Source: Halobacteriales archaeon (lineage in GTDB: Archaea > Halobacteriota > Halobacteria > Halobacteriales > SKNY01). Taken from it: DNA of 64,000 nucleotides. How positions within the stretch are numbered: the stretch's first letter is position 1; every line of letters starts with the position of its first letter. The notes under the pieces are model-generated. The model was not told where the DNA came from. It saw nothing but the letters and a program-made list of their open reading frames with translations, and made no database searches. The translations under genes and the position numbers were made by a program. The DNA lies in NCBI GenBank assembly GCA_007118975.1, contig SKQO01000004.1, positions 1 to 64,000 on the forward strand, written 5' to 3'. Shown here piece by piece: positions 35,048 through 44,147 of the stretch.

Positions 35048-36330
35048 GTGCAAACCTGAACACCCTGATCACCGAGATGTCGCGGGAGGCGAACTCGACA
35101 GGTCCCCTCGATGATCGACGAGTTGCAGTCAAGGACAACATATGCACGGCCGATGTCCCCACCACCTGCGCGTCAAACATGCTCGAGACGTACGTGCCGC
35201 CCTACGACGCGACGGTCGTTCGCCACGTACTCGACGCTGGGGGGACTCTCATCGGCAAGGCCAACATGGACGAGTTCGGGATGGGGTCCACGACGGAAAC
35301 GTCTGCGTTCGGCCCGACCCGCAACCCGGTCGATCCCTCGCGGGTGCCCGGCGGGTCCTCGGGTGGGAGTGCGGCGGCGGTTGCAAGCGGTGCCGCCGAT
35401 CTGGCCCTCGGCTCCGACACCGGCGGGTCGGTCCGGAACCCGGCGGCATTCTGTGGAGTCGTGGGAATCAAGCCGACCTACGGTCTGGTCTCACGCTACG
35501 GCCTCGTCGCTTATGCAAACAGCCTCGAGCAGATCGGCCCGATCGGGGCGACCGTGGCCGACGCCGCGATGCTACTCGACGTCATCAGCGGGCCGGACCG
35601 CCACGACGCAACGTCGGTAGCAGCCGGCGCGAATACCGCCTATGCAGAGGCCGCGAACGGCAATGTCGAGGGGATGACGGTGGGCGTCCCCGACGATCTC
35701 CTCGAAGGTGCCTCGCCAGGGGTCGCGGCGGTGTTCGCCGACGCCATGGCCAAACTCGAAGCCGCTGGGGCGACCGTCACCGACATCGCCATCGAGGGGC
35801 TCGAACACGCGGTCGCCGCCTACTACGTCATCGCCATGTCGGAGGCCTCCTCCAATCTGGCACGGTTCGACGGGGTCCGATACGGCATGGGATCGCCGGA
35901 ATCCGGCGACTGGAACGAACAGTATGCCGCCGTGCGGTCGGCTGGCTTCGGGACCGAAGTGACCCGCCGGATCTTACTGGGTACCTTTGCCCTCTCCGCT
36001 GGCTACCAGGATCGGTACTACCGACAGGCCCAGTCTGCACGGGCATGGCTCGGCCGGGAGTTCGATGACGCCTTCGCATCGGTCGATCTGATCGCCAGCC
36101 CGACGATGCCCACGACGGCATACGAGCTTGGAACGTCACTCGATGATCCCCTCCAACTCTACATCGCGGATGCCAATACCGTCCCTGCAAACCTCGCAAA
36201 CCTCCCCGCAATCTCGGTACCGGGTGGCGACGACGGGGGGCTACCGGTCGGCATTCAATTTATGGCGCCACAGTTCGAGGAAGGGCGAATGATCCGGGCT
36301 GCGAGCGCGGTCGAAGCGGCCACGAGCTGA
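35044..36330 (+). CDS. gatA: Glutamyl/aspartyl-tRNA amidotransferase subunit GatA
   Basis: 428 residues of the amidase signature family. RRVAVKDNICTADVPTTCAS has the catalytic Lys. SRVPGGSSGGSAAAVASGAA and LGSDTGGSVRNPAAFCGVVG hold the cis-Ser and nucleophile Ser of the Ser-cis-Ser-Lys triad. It releases ammonia from glutamine for transfer to misacylated Glu-tRNA(Gln) or Asp-tRNA(Asn). Overlaps gatC. Confidence 0.96.
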   Translation: MSANLNTLITEMSREANSTGPLDDRRVAVKDNICTADVPTTCASNMLETYVPPYDATVVRHVLDAGGTLIGKANMDEFGMGSTTETSAFGPTRNPVDPSRVPGGSSGGSAAAVASGAADLALGSDTGGSVRNPAAFCGVVGIKPTYGLVSRYGLVAYANSLEQIGPIGATVADAAMLLDVISGPDRHDATSVAAGANTAYAEAANGNVEGMTVGVPDDLLEGASPGVAAVFADAMAKLEAAGATVTDIAIEGLEHAVAAYYVIAMSEASSNLARFDGVRYGMGSPESGDWNEQYAAVRSAGFGTEVTRRILLGTFALSAGYQDRYYRQAQSARAWLGREFDDAFASVDLIASPTMPTTAYELGTSLDDPLQLYIADANTVPANLANLPAISVPGGDDGGLPVGIQFMAPQFEEGRMIRAASAVEAATS

Positions 36331-36339
36331 ACGCCTGCG

Positions 36340-36969
36340 CTACCCAATCATCGTCGCGACACCCTTCGTCTGCCGGTAATCGGAGTTTCGGATCTTCCGC
36401 AGGCGAGCGATAATCCGATCGCGGTCGTCCCCTTGCCAGTCGCTCGGATCTTTCATCGGGACGACGAGAAATCCCCGGCCCCGGATGTCGCGGGCGTGCC
36501 GCCACTCCATGTCGACCGGGAGCTTGCGGAACTGCGTCGTGTACCCGGCGAGGATGCGATCGGTCGCCCGTGCCCCGACCGGGACGAGAATGTGGGCGTT
36601 CACGGCTCGGAGCTCGGCATCGAAAAATCGGTGGAGATCGCGGTAGGCCGCGTCCGTCGGCTCGGCTCCCTCCGCCACCGGACACATGTGGACGTAACTC
36701 ATGAACAGCTCCCGCCCGACCGGTCGTCCGTCGTTCGCGCGATCGAGCAGGCCGATCGTCTCGAACACCTCCAGGACGGCCCGGCCTGCGGGGTGATCCG
36801 TGAAGGGGATACCCGTCTTCGCGCCTCCATGGACGCCCGCATGATTGCCGATGAGGTGAAAATCCGCTTCCGGGCGGCCGTATCCCGGCACCGGCTCGGC
36901 ACCCTCGACCGGCTCACACGGCGGCTGTATCCCGAACGGATTACGGAGGTGTCGGGCGATCGGTTCCAC
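36340..36969 (-). CDS. Uracil-DNA glycosylase superfamily protein
   Basis: 209 residues from GTG 36969; the track start at 37155 is far upstream of family sequence. RHLRNPFGIQPPCEPV is followed by GRPEADFHLIGNHAGVHGGA and KTGIPFTDHPAGRAVLEVFE, where the ADFHLIGxHxGVHGG block replaces the GEAPG motif of families 4/5. The final stretch is NAHILVPVGARATDRILAGY. UDG-fold proteins remove uracil or related bases from DNA. The unusual first motif means substrate is uncertain. The 3' end lies 9 bp from the gatA stop (convergent). Confidence 0.75.
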   Translation of the reverse strand: MEPIARHLRNPFGIQPPCEPVEGAEPVPGYGRPEADFHLIGNHAGVHGGAKTGIPFTDHPAGRAVLEVFETIGLLDRANDGRPVGRELFMSYVHMCPVAEGAEPTDAAYRDLHRFFDAELRAVNAHILVPVGARATDRILAGYTTQFRKLPVDMEWRHARDIRGRGFLVVPMKDPSDWQGDDRDRIIARLRKIRNSDYRQTKGVATMIG

Positions 36970-37055
36970 GAAGGCAGGTAGGAGGAGACGTCCTTTTAAG
37001 GTCGCCGGTCGCTGTCGGACGAAACGTTCTTGCGAATCTCTCGGGTGAATCAGGT

Positions 37056-38042
37056 GTGGAACAGCTGCGCGTGGAAAACCAGGAGTTCGAGGGGCCGTCG
37101 AACGCCTACCTTTTTGAGGCCGAGCCAACCACGCTGATCGACACCGGGATCGCAACAGAAACCGGCCGCCGGCAGCTCACCGAGGCGCTGTCGGCCCACG
37201 GGTATGGTTTTTCGGACATCGAACAGATCTTCCTGACCCATTTCCATTACGACCACGCGGGCCTTGCCGGAGACATTCAGGCAGCAAGCGGGGCGACGGT
37301 ATATGCACACGAACTGGAATGCCAGGTGCTCCCTGGCGTAGGTTCGACCTCGTTGCTCGAATTCGACGGCGATCGGGTCGACGCGTGGGGGATTCCTGAC
37401 GAGCAGCGCGAACGACTCGAAGCGTATCTGGCCGGGGTTGCGACACTCGCCGGCGAGCCTGTGGAGGTCACACCGGTGAAGACCGGTTCCCGACTCGAAG
37501 TACCCGGTGACACCGTCACCGTGCATCACGCACCCGGTCATACCGCCGGGCACGTGGTGTTTTCGCGAGTGCAGACGAGTGACGTCTTTGGCGGCGACGT
37601 AATCCTCCCGACGTACACGCCAAACATCGGCGGTGCGGACATCCGACTCGACGACCCCCTCGGGACGTATCTCGAGACGCTCGAGTGGTTCGATGCGACG
37701 CAATCGGGCCCGGTCTGGCCGGGCCATGGCGACAGGATCGACGATGTGAGCGGGCGCATCCGGTCGATTCGCGCCCACCATCGACGACGGCTCGACCGCG
37801 TGGCCGACGTGCTCGATCGGGATCGTCCGAGCACCCCGTGGGAGGTGGCGTTGGCTGTTTTTGGTAGTCTCGCCGGCATTCACGTGCTGAACGGAACGGG
37901 TGAAGCGGCAGCGCATCTCACCCATTTAGAACGGCACGGCGTCGTCGCACGACGGCACAAAGGCTACGTTCGCGTCGATGAACACGAAGTGAATCCGGGG
38001 GACCTCGTCCGCGATCCACCCTCGCACCGAAAAGGTGGTTAG
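37056..38042 (+). CDS. MBL-fold metallohydrolase
   Basis: 328 residues from GTG 37056. IFLTHFHYDHAGLAGDIQAA is the HxHxDH motif; HHAPGHTAGHVVFSRVQTSD and GGDVILP follow, and VWPGHGDRIDD ends the metal site. The C-terminal helical part resembles the winged helix of glyoxalase II/LACTB2-type hydrolases (WEVALAVFGSLAGIHVLNGT). It may hydrolyse thioesters or act on RNA; not decided. It overlaps the next gene region by none and lies 22 bp before asd. Confidence 0.88.
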   Translation: MEQLRVENQEFEGPSNAYLFEAEPTTLIDTGIATETGRRQLTEALSAHGYGFSDIEQIFLTHFHYDHAGLAGDIQAASGATVYAHELECQVLPGVGSTSLLEFDGDRVDAWGIPDEQRERLEAYLAGVATLAGEPVEVTPVKTGSRLEVPGDTVTVHHAPGHTAGHVVFSRVQTSDVFGGDVILPTYTPNIGGADIRLDDPLGTYLETLEWFDATQSGPVWPGHGDRIDDVSGRIRSIRAHHRRRLDRVADVLDRDRPSTPWEVALAVFGSLAGIHVLNGTGEAAAHLTHLERHGVVARRHKGYVRVDEHEVNPGDLVRDPPSHRKGG

Positions 38043-38064
38043 CCCGCCCCTGGTATCTTCGGCA

Positions 38065-38682
38065 ATGCGGGTCGTCCCGGCCGCGTGGCAGTACGTCGCG
38101 ATCGTGATTGGGGCTGCGCTGCCGGCGCTACTCCTTGCGCCCTGGCTCGCACCGATCGTACTCGCCGCCGCCGGATTCGTCCTCTGGTTCTTCCGGGACC
38201 CCGATCGGCTGCCCCCATCGACGGGCGTGGTGGCTCCTGCAGAGGGACGGATCCGGGCCATCGACGTGATGGACGGTCGCGTGCAGCTCTCGGTGTTCTT
38301 GAGCATCCTCGACGTCCACGTGATCCGGGCACCGGCCGGTGGCAAGGTGATCGAACACGCCCCCGTAGCCGGGGGGTACTGGCCGGCCTTCTCGGCCGCG
38401 GCTGATCGGAACGAACGCGTCGAGCTCCACATTCAAGGCGAGTCCGGCAGGTTCGATGTGGACCTGATCGCCGGAGCCGTGGCCCGGTACATCTCGACGT
38501 ATGTGAGTGCGGGCGATCGAATCCCGAGAAGCGCTCGAATCGGGCACATCGCGTTCGGGAGTCGCGTCGACGTCAAGTTGCCAGCTGCGTACAGCCTCGC
38601 GGACGTGACGGTCTCCCCCGGCGATCGCGTCCGCGCCGGAGAAACGGTGATTGCCCGAAGGCCGGACGCCGAGGAGTCATGA
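38065..38682 (+). CDS. asd: Archaetidylserine decarboxylase (phosphatidylserine decarboxylase family)
   Basis: 205 residues from ATG 38065. An N-terminal hydrophobic pair (about residues 7-45), the conserved WFFRDPDRLPPSTGVVAPAE, then SVFLSILDVHVIRAPAGGKV and RIGHIAFGSRVDVKLPA. The Gly-Ser of IAFGSR is where the proenzyme cuts itself and forms its pyruvoyl group. It makes archaetidylethanolamine from archaetidylserine at the membrane. The stop overlaps the start of the next gene. Confidence 0.93.
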   Translation: MRVVPAAWQYVAIVIGAALPALLLAPWLAPIVLAAAGFVLWFFRDPDRLPPSTGVVAPAEGRIRAIDVMDGRVQLSVFLSILDVHVIRAPAGGKVIEHAPVAGGYWPAFSAAADRNERVELHIQGESGRFDVDLIAGAVARYISTYVSAGDRIPRSARIGHIAFGSRVDVKLPAAYSLADVTVSPGDRVRAGETVIARRPDAEES

Positions 38683-39626
38683 GGCGGCGTGAGCTCCTCC
38701 GCACTGGTGTGGGTGCCGGGGTTACGCTCGGACTGGCGCGGGCACTTCACAACACCGTGATCGGGTATGGCCAGTTCGGTATCGGAGAGAATCTCACGGA
38801 ACAACACATCGGGGGGTTGGCACGAGCTGGATATCCCGGCCCGAACGGTGGGCGGCTCGCCCTCGGTGACGGCGAGTTGTTGATCGGCACGGAATCCGTA
38901 CGGTATCGCGAGGACGGAACTGATGAATGGACGTCCGTGGGAGCGGCGGAAACACCCGAGTCTGTACAGACGTTGACCTCGGACATCCGGTCCCTCCAAC
39001 GTGGGGAGTTCGATGTCGAAGTCTTTCCGCTCGAAGATTTTTTCGAGTGGATCGACCAACGGCAATCCCGACCCACTCTACTCGGGTTACTCCGGCGGCA
39101 ACACGCCGTACGGCCGGATCGGTCGCTGATCGACGAGTTCACCGGGATCGATCCCGGGAACGGAAAAACGTTGCTCGGTGGGTTGGCGGAGGCGTTTGCG
39201 GAATCGACCACCTACGACATTCCGCGATACGCGGCCGGGTCCGTCCAGGACAATCTGCTACCGGTCGATGTCGACCTTCGCGGGCCCTTCAGGCCTGATA
39301 TTGGCTTCGAGCAGCTGGTTGACGCGGACGGGATCGGACTGTTTTGCGGGGAGTACACGCTGTTGACGAATCGAGCCCTCCGTTCGGTCCCGCCAGCCGA
39401 TCAGTCCCCACCGTTACGCGGCCTCACGGTGTACAACGACCGTCACAAGCATGTGTACAACGGGGTAATCAGTGTCGTCGAATCCGAAAACGGGCTCGTG
39501 ATTCCGGTGACGTTCGTCGATTACACGTTCACGACACTCCGCGCAACCGTCGGTCTCGACAACATTGCACCCGGCGAGAAAAACGCGTACGGCACTGGCC
39601 ACCGAGCTGACCGAATCAACTGGTAA
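38679..39626 (+). CDS. Hypothetical exported (Tat-like) haloarchaeal protein
   Basis: 315 residues. MRRRELLRTGVGAGVTLGLA is a short Tat-like signal. The rest has LARAGYPGPNGGRLALGDGE and LVDADGIGLFCGEYTLLTNR with no known motif. The start overlaps the asd stop by 4 bp, so co-transcription is expected. The overlap and the Tat-like start suggest a surface or periplasm-like role, perhaps tied to lipids, but that is inference. I do not recognise the family. Confidence 0.65.
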   Translation: MRRRELLRTGVGAGVTLGLARALHNTVIGYGQFGIGENLTEQHIGGLARAGYPGPNGGRLALGDGELLIGTESVRYREDGTDEWTSVGAAETPESVQTLTSDIRSLQRGEFDVEVFPLEDFFEWIDQRQSRPTLLGLLRRQHAVRPDRSLIDEFTGIDPGNGKTLLGGLAEAFAESTTYDIPRYAAGSVQDNLLPVDVDLRGPFRPDIGFEQLVDADGIGLFCGEYTLLTNRALRSVPPADQSPPLRGLTVYNDRHKHVYNGVISVVESENGLVIPVTFVDYTFTTLRATVGLDNIAPGEKNAYGTGHRADRINW

Positions 39627-39630
39627 CTCG

Positions 39631-41760
39631 TCAGTCGGCTACGGGCTGCGGTGGCTGTTCGTCCCGCGATCCGATCGCGGCGATCGCTGCCTCGATGTGA
39701 TCGCGGGTGATCCGAACCTCGTCCGCCCGGTCGACCGCGGTTGGGGCGTCGACACCGTCGGTTACCTCCCGGATGGCTCGCATGGATGCGTCCCGGGCGA
39801 TTGCAGCGAGGTCGGCCCCCGTGAACCCTTCGAGCTCGTCGGCAATCGCGTCCAGATCGAGATCCTGGGCAAGCGGTTTGCCGCGGAAGTGGATCGCCAT
39901 GATCTCTCGTCGACCGCTCGCGTCCGGGGGCGGCACTAAGACGTGCTCTTCGAAGCGACCCGGGCGAAGAATCGCTGGATCGAGGACTTCTCGTCGGTTC
40001 GTCGCCGCGATGACGACCACATTGGGATTGTCCGAGAGGCCGTCAAGCTCGGCGAGGAGCTGCGACACCACGCGTTCTGTCACTTCGTGTCGATCGGTAC
40101 CCCGTTGGCCTGCGATAGCGTCGATCTCGTCGAAAAATACGATCGTGGGGGCTGACTGTCGTGCCCGCTCGAATACACGCCGGACGGCGCGCTCCGATTC
40201 GCCCACGTACTGATCGAGCAACTCGGGGCCCGCGACGTGGATGAAGTTCACATCACTCTCGCTTGCGACCGCCCGGCCCAGGAGCGTCTTGCCGGTTCCC
40301 GGTGGGCCATACAGGAGAATACCGGTCGGCGGCTCGGTGTTGGTCGCTTCGAAGAGTTCCCGGTGTGTCAGCGGCCATTCGACCGCTTCCCGCAGCGTGC
40401 GCTTTGCCTCGTCGAGCCCGCCGACGTCGTCGTAATCGGTGTCCGGCGTCTCCGCGACGAACTCCCGCATGGCCGACGGATCGATGGCTGCCAGGGCCGA
40501 TTCGAAATCCTCGCGAGTTACCCGTAGCTCACGAAGCGGAGTGTCCCGCGAGGCGGTGTACCTGCGGAGCGCCCCCATGCCTGATTCGACCGTGAGGGCA
40601 TGGAGGTCGGCACCGACGAAGCCGTGTGTTCGCTCGGCGAGCCGATCCAGCGAGACGTCGTCGGCGAGCGGCATCCCTCGCGTGTGGACCTCGAGGACCT
40701 CGCGACGACCGGCCTCGTTGGGGACGCCGATCTCGATCTCTCGATCGAAGCGCCCGGCCCGGCGGAGGGCAGGATCGATCACGTCGATGCGATTCGTGGC
40801 GCCGATGACGACCACGTCGCCACGTTGATCGAGACCGTCCATGACCGAAAGCAGCTGGGCAACCACCCGGTTTTCCACGTCCGCGTTCTCGTCCCGTTTG
40901 CCCGCCACGCTGTCGATCTCGTCGAAAAATACGATGCTCGGGGCGTTCTCCTGGGCCTTCTCGAAGCGCTCGCGAAGCTGCTCTTCGCTTTCGCCCTTGT
41001 ACTTCGACATGATCTCCGGTCCGGAGATGTGGTAGAACTCCGCGTCGACCTCATTGGCGACCGCCCGGGCGATGAGCGTTTTGCCCGTCCCGGGGGGACC
41101 GTACAGGAGTACACCCTTCGGGGCTTCGATCCCGACGTGGTGAAACAGCTCGGGCTCCGACAGCGGCAGTTCGATCATTTCACGCACCAGCTCCAGCTCT
41201 TCGTCGAGCCCACCGATGTCCTCGTAGGTCACACGTTTGTCGACTGAAGCGTCGGCTTCGGCCGTATCGTCCGGCAGCTTTACGTCGGTCGCGCCGGTGA
41301 TGTAGACGGTCCCCGCGGGGTCCGTGTTCGTGATAGTAAACGGACCGACCCCGAGGCGCTCGATATGGATGCGCTGGCCCTGGCTGACGGGACGGTCCTC
41401 TAGGTCACGATGGATCGCCTGGGCGATCCGATCCGTATCCTCGCTCGAGAGTGGAACGGGCGGTTGGACGGTAATCGATTGAGCGGTCTCGACCGTTTGT
41501 TCCCTGACACGCACTGTTTCGCCGATCCTGACGCCAGCGTTGGCGCGTGTATCCGCATCGATCTGGATCGATCCGTCTGCCAGTGCCGGGCCGCCTGGCC
41601 AGACCTTCGCGACAGTTCGTTGCTCGCCCTCGATTACCACGGTATCGCCGCTCAACACGCCGAGTGTTCGTCTGGCCGGTTCCGGGAGGCGGGCCACGCC
41701 CCGACCGGCGTCCCGCTTTTCGGCGCCAACAACCTCCAGGGTTACCTCCTCGCCGCTCAT
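39631..41760 (-). CDS. CDC48/VAT-type AAA+ ATPase
   Basis: 709 residues from ATG 41760. The N-terminal double-psi barrel and Cdc48_2 domain (SGEEVTLEVVGAEKRDAGRG, SGDTVVIEG) come first. Two AAA modules follow, each with GPPGTGKT (LLYGPPGTGKTLIARAVANE and LLYGPPGTGKTLLGRAVASE), Walker B IVFFDEIDSVAG and IVFFDEIDAIAG, and the arginine-finger regions. It forms a hexamer that unfolds or extracts proteins and may feed the proteasome. The track ORF to 41976 is upstream readthrough. Confidence 0.95.
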   Translation of the reverse strand: MSGEEVTLEVVGAEKRDAGRGVARLPEPARRTLGVLSGDTVVIEGEQRTVAKVWPGGPALADGSIQIDADTRANAGVRIGETVRVREQTVETAQSITVQPPVPLSSEDTDRIAQAIHRDLEDRPVSQGQRIHIERLGVGPFTITNTDPAGTVYITGATDVKLPDDTAEADASVDKRVTYEDIGGLDEELELVREMIELPLSEPELFHHVGIEAPKGVLLYGPPGTGKTLIARAVANEVDAEFYHISGPEIMSKYKGESEEQLRERFEKAQENAPSIVFFDEIDSVAGKRDENADVENRVVAQLLSVMDGLDQRGDVVVIGATNRIDVIDPALRRAGRFDREIEIGVPNEAGRREVLEVHTRGMPLADDVSLDRLAERTHGFVGADLHALTVESGMGALRRYTASRDTPLRELRVTREDFESALAAIDPSAMREFVAETPDTDYDDVGGLDEAKRTLREAVEWPLTHRELFEATNTEPPTGILLYGPPGTGKTLLGRAVASESDVNFIHVAGPELLDQYVGESERAVRRVFERARQSAPTIVFFDEIDAIAGQRGTDRHEVTERVVSQLLAELDGLSDNPNVVVIAATNRREVLDPAILRPGRFEEHVLVPPPDASGRREIMAIHFRGKPLAQDLDLDAIADELEGFTGADLAAIARDASMRAIREVTDGVDAPTAVDRADEVRITRDHIEAAIAAIGSRDEQPPQPVAD

Positions 41761-41855
41761 TCCCGTAGGAATTGCTCCGCTGGGACCTTTATGATTGTCC
41801 TCGTGCACCCTATGGAGGGGGCAATTGCTAAAGGGCCGGGCGCCCACGTGTTCGC

Positions 41856-41990
41856 ATGGTCGAACCCACCGAAAGGGATGGCATGACCTGGTACGAGTGC
41901 GAGGAGTGTGGACTTTTGCTCGAGGACCAGGAGGAGGCACGCCGTCACGAACGGAACTGTGACGCCGAAGAACCATCGTACCTGCAGTGA
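41856..41990 (+). CDS. Small C2HC zinc-finger protein, not in the ORF track
   Basis: 44 residues from ATG 41856 to TGA 41988-41990: it contains ERDGMTWYECEECGLLLEDQ and EEARRHERNCDAEEPSYLQ. The ligands C-x2-C then H-x3-C form one zinc finger. This matches a short conserved haloarchaeal zinc-finger family (DUF7128 from memory). It sits 96 bp upstream of and divergent from CDC48. The acidic DAEEPSYLQ end and codon use support a real gene. Function unknown; DNA, RNA or protein binding is possible. Confidence 0.75.
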   Translation: MVEPTERDGMTWYECEECGLLLEDQEEARRHERNCDAEEPSYLQ

Positions 41991-42416
41991 TTAGGCCGTC
42001 ACCTGGAGCTGGTAGGCCCGTTCCCGAAGCTGATTTTCAACGAACACGTACACATCGCGATCCGTTGGGCCCTCCAACCCGATTTCGACGGCCTCCCGAT
42101 ATCCGATCGCGTCGACACCCGGAGCAACTGTCGCCACGTCACCGGCGGCGACCAGTACCCGGCCCACACCCGAGTCCTGTAAAATCTCGTCGGCCGTTTT
42201 GTGGTCGTTTACGTAGACGACCGTGCCAGAGCCGCTGTCGCGGTCGGAGATGAGCACGTGAGCTTGTGAACTCGCCGGGGCGCGGACAGCCTCGGTCGTG
42301 GCCTCGGGGGGCGCGCGATACGTGACACGACGGCCGTCGAGGTACGTGACTTCGATGCCGGCTTCGGTCCACTCGACCGGGAGCGTCGCGGGAGAGATGT
42401 TAGACCGGCTCGCCAT
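41991..42416 (-). CDS. DUF5796-like haloarchaeal protein
   Basis: 141 residues. LPVEWTEAGIEVTYLDGRRV, then RAPASSQAHVLISDRDSG and YVNDHKTADEILQDSGVGRV, ending DRDVYVFVENQLRERAYQL. It resembles a conserved haloarchaeal family (DUF5796 from memory) of all-beta character, no catalytic motif. Convergent with the zinc-finger gene with no spacer. Cytoplasmic, function unknown. Confidence 0.75.
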   Translation of the reverse strand: MASRSNISPATLPVEWTEAGIEVTYLDGRRVTYRAPPEATTEAVRAPASSQAHVLISDRDSGSGTVVYVNDHKTADEILQDSGVGRVLVAAGDVATVAPGVDAIGYREAVEIGLEGPTDRDVYVFVENQLRERAYQLQVTA

Positions 42417-42504
42417 ACATTCGGGTCCGCTCGGCCGCGGGTTAAGCCCGACGGGACGTCGTCACATCGCCACGAGTAAATAGCAGCTTGGACGCAGGAA
42501 AGGC

Positions 42505-43359
42505 ATGGAAGGGCGCGCCCGCGCACCCGGAGCCGGCACAATTCTGAACGCCCTCGCGACCGGGGTGGGCTCGGCATTCGCCATCGAGCAGTACACCCAC
42601 GCACACGTCTCGCTCTCCAGTGACTCGGCGGTCCAAGGAACGATCGCTGGAGCACCCGATGCTGATACGCGGTTGATCGAGCGGTGCGTCGAGCTTGTCG
42701 TCGAACGGTTTGGCGATGATGAGGGCGGGGAGGTACGGACCGAAAGCGACCTCCCGATGGCCGGCGGGTTGAAGTCCTCGAGCGCGGCGGCCAATGCCAC
42801 CGTGTTAGCGACGATGAGCGCACTCGGCGTCGCAGATCAGGTCGACCGCGAAGAGGCAGCCCGGATGGGGGTTACGGCGGCCCGCGATGCAGGTGTCACG
42901 GTCACGGGCGCTTTCGATGACGCGAGTGCGAGCATGCTGGGTGGGATAACCATCACGGACAATACGTGCGATGAACTCCGACAGCGGGCTCGCCGGGACT
43001 GGCACGTGCTCGTCTGGATCCCGCCGGAACGCGCCTACAGCGCGGATGCGGATCTCGACCGGTGTCGCCGGCTCGCGTCATTAGCAGACCTCGTCGCCGA
43101 ACTCGCCCTCGACGGAGCGTACACCAGGGCGATGACGGTGAACGGGCTCGCGTTTTGCGCGGCACTGAAATTCGATGCCGAACCCATGCTCGAGGCAATG
43201 CCCGATGCAGCAGGCGTGTCACTCTCGGGGACGGGACCGAGCTTTATCGCGGTGGGCGACCGAGACGCACTCGCGAGTGTCAAGGTGTCGTGGGACGAAC
43301 GCGCGGGACAGACGGTGCTTACAACCACACAAACCGAGGGAGCGACGATCGATGAATGA
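42505..43359 (+). CDS. aroK: Shikimate kinase, archaeal GHMP type
   Basis: 284 residues. The N-terminal ARAPGAGTILNALATGVGSA and the ATP-binding motif LPMAGGLKSSSAAANATVLA (P-x3-GLxSSxA) place it in the GHMP kinase family that replaces bacterial AroK in archaea. The last motif, VSLSGTGPSFIAVGD, completes it. It phosphorylates shikimate at the 3-hydroxyl. Its stop overlaps the chorismate mutase start (8 bp), so the pair is one operon. Confidence 0.93.
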   Translation: MEGRARAPGAGTILNALATGVGSAFAIEQYTHAHVSLSSDSAVQGTIAGAPDADTRLIERCVELVVERFGDDEGGEVRTESDLPMAGGLKSSSAAANATVLATMSALGVADQVDREEAARMGVTAARDAGVTVTGAFDDASASMLGGITITDNTCDELRQRARRDWHVLVWIPPERAYSADADLDRCRRLASLADLVAELALDGAYTRAMTVNGLAFCAALKFDAEPMLEAMPDAAGVSLSGTGPSFIAVGDRDALASVKVSWDERAGQTVLTTTQTEGATIDE

Positions 43360-43657
43360 GATAGACGACGGGCGTATCGACCCACAAGAGATGTCACTGG
43401 CGGAACTGCGCGAGGAAATCACGGAGATCGACCGGGAGATTGTCGAACTGATCGCCCGGCGGACCTACGTCGCCGATACTATCGCAGAGGTCAAGGCCGG
43501 CGCAGGGCTTCCCACGACCGACGAGGAACAAGAAACGCGTGTCATGGAACGAGCGGGCAGGAACGCGGAACAGTTCGATGTCGATGCCAATCTCGTGAAG
43601 GCGATCTTCCGGCTGCTGATCGAGCTGAATAAGGTCCATCAGCGAGAGAACAGGTAA
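43352..43657 (+). CDS. Chorismate mutase (AroQ type)
   Basis: 101 residues from ATG 43352. LAELREEITEIDREIVELIA and RRTYVADTIAEVKAGAGLPT then TDEEQETRVMERAGRNAEQF form the helical AroQ fold; R11-, K39- and E52-type residues are visible (LREEI, AEVKAG, EQETRVMERA). It converts chorismate to prephenate and overlaps shikimate kinase. Prephenate dehydrogenase is at 46426 on the other strand. Confidence 0.9.
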   Translation: MNEIDDGRIDPQEMSLAELREEITEIDREIVELIARRTYVADTIAEVKAGAGLPTTDEEQETRVMERAGRNAEQFDVDANLVKAIFRLLIELNKVHQRENR

Positions 43658-43830
43658 CGACTGGGTGCGACCGCGTCGAGGGTAGTCACGCCACTCGGAC
43701 GAGCCCGATACTGTCGAGGCCACTGGTTCGTGCGAGTCATCCTTGAGAATTCGCGGCCGTTGACCGTGTCCACAAATTCGTCCAGCGTGTCGCGTGCGTC
43801 AGAATCAACGGCTGCCAAAATCGGCCGCTC
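43639..43830 (-). CDS. Possible small hypothetical protein
   Basis: A 63-residue frame from ATG 43830 (MERPILAAVDSDARDTLDEF, VDTVNGREFSRMTRTNQWPR). The first half looks like a real acidic haloarchaeal protein; the end overlaps the chorismate mutase stop by about 19 bp. It could be a truncated gene. No family known. Confidence 0.3.
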   Translation of the reverse strand, partial: ERPILAAVDSDARDTLDEFVDTVNGREFSRMTRTNQWPRQYRARPSGVTTLDAVAPSRYLFSR

Positions 43831-44147
43831 CATTGGGGTGTGTTCGCCCCGCCAGCGAGACGTAAATGGACGCCGCCTCCGCACTCATACAGCCCGCCAC
43901 TGCTGCCCGTTTAGAAGGTCGTCGAAAGGAGGGGCCAGTTGATGAGTCGTCCTTGGAACCTTCTGGGTTCGAGACCCCTGAACCGCCTGGGTGGCAAACC
44001 CCGAGGCCTACCGCCGCATAGGTACACGTCACGCCAATCATTCTTTGCTTCCTTAGCAGGTTGACGCCCCGACACGGTTCAACCCAGCGTGATAGGTACG
44101 CTTTGCGAAGAACACCGAGGATAGTTATCTCATAATCGCGCAAGATC
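43831..44147. other. Intergenic, no gene seen
   Basis: About 320 bp between the possible small ORF and surE. It contains gggttcgagaccc, which looks like a tRNA T-arm, but no matching acceptor stem, D-arm or anticodon arm can be drawn. The minus ORF 43805..44212 is not protein-like. Confidence 0.45.

Noticed and set aside
43960-43975. tRNA-like T-arm (gggttcgagaccc)
   Set aside because: No acceptor stem, D-arm or anticodon arm can be paired around it on either strand.
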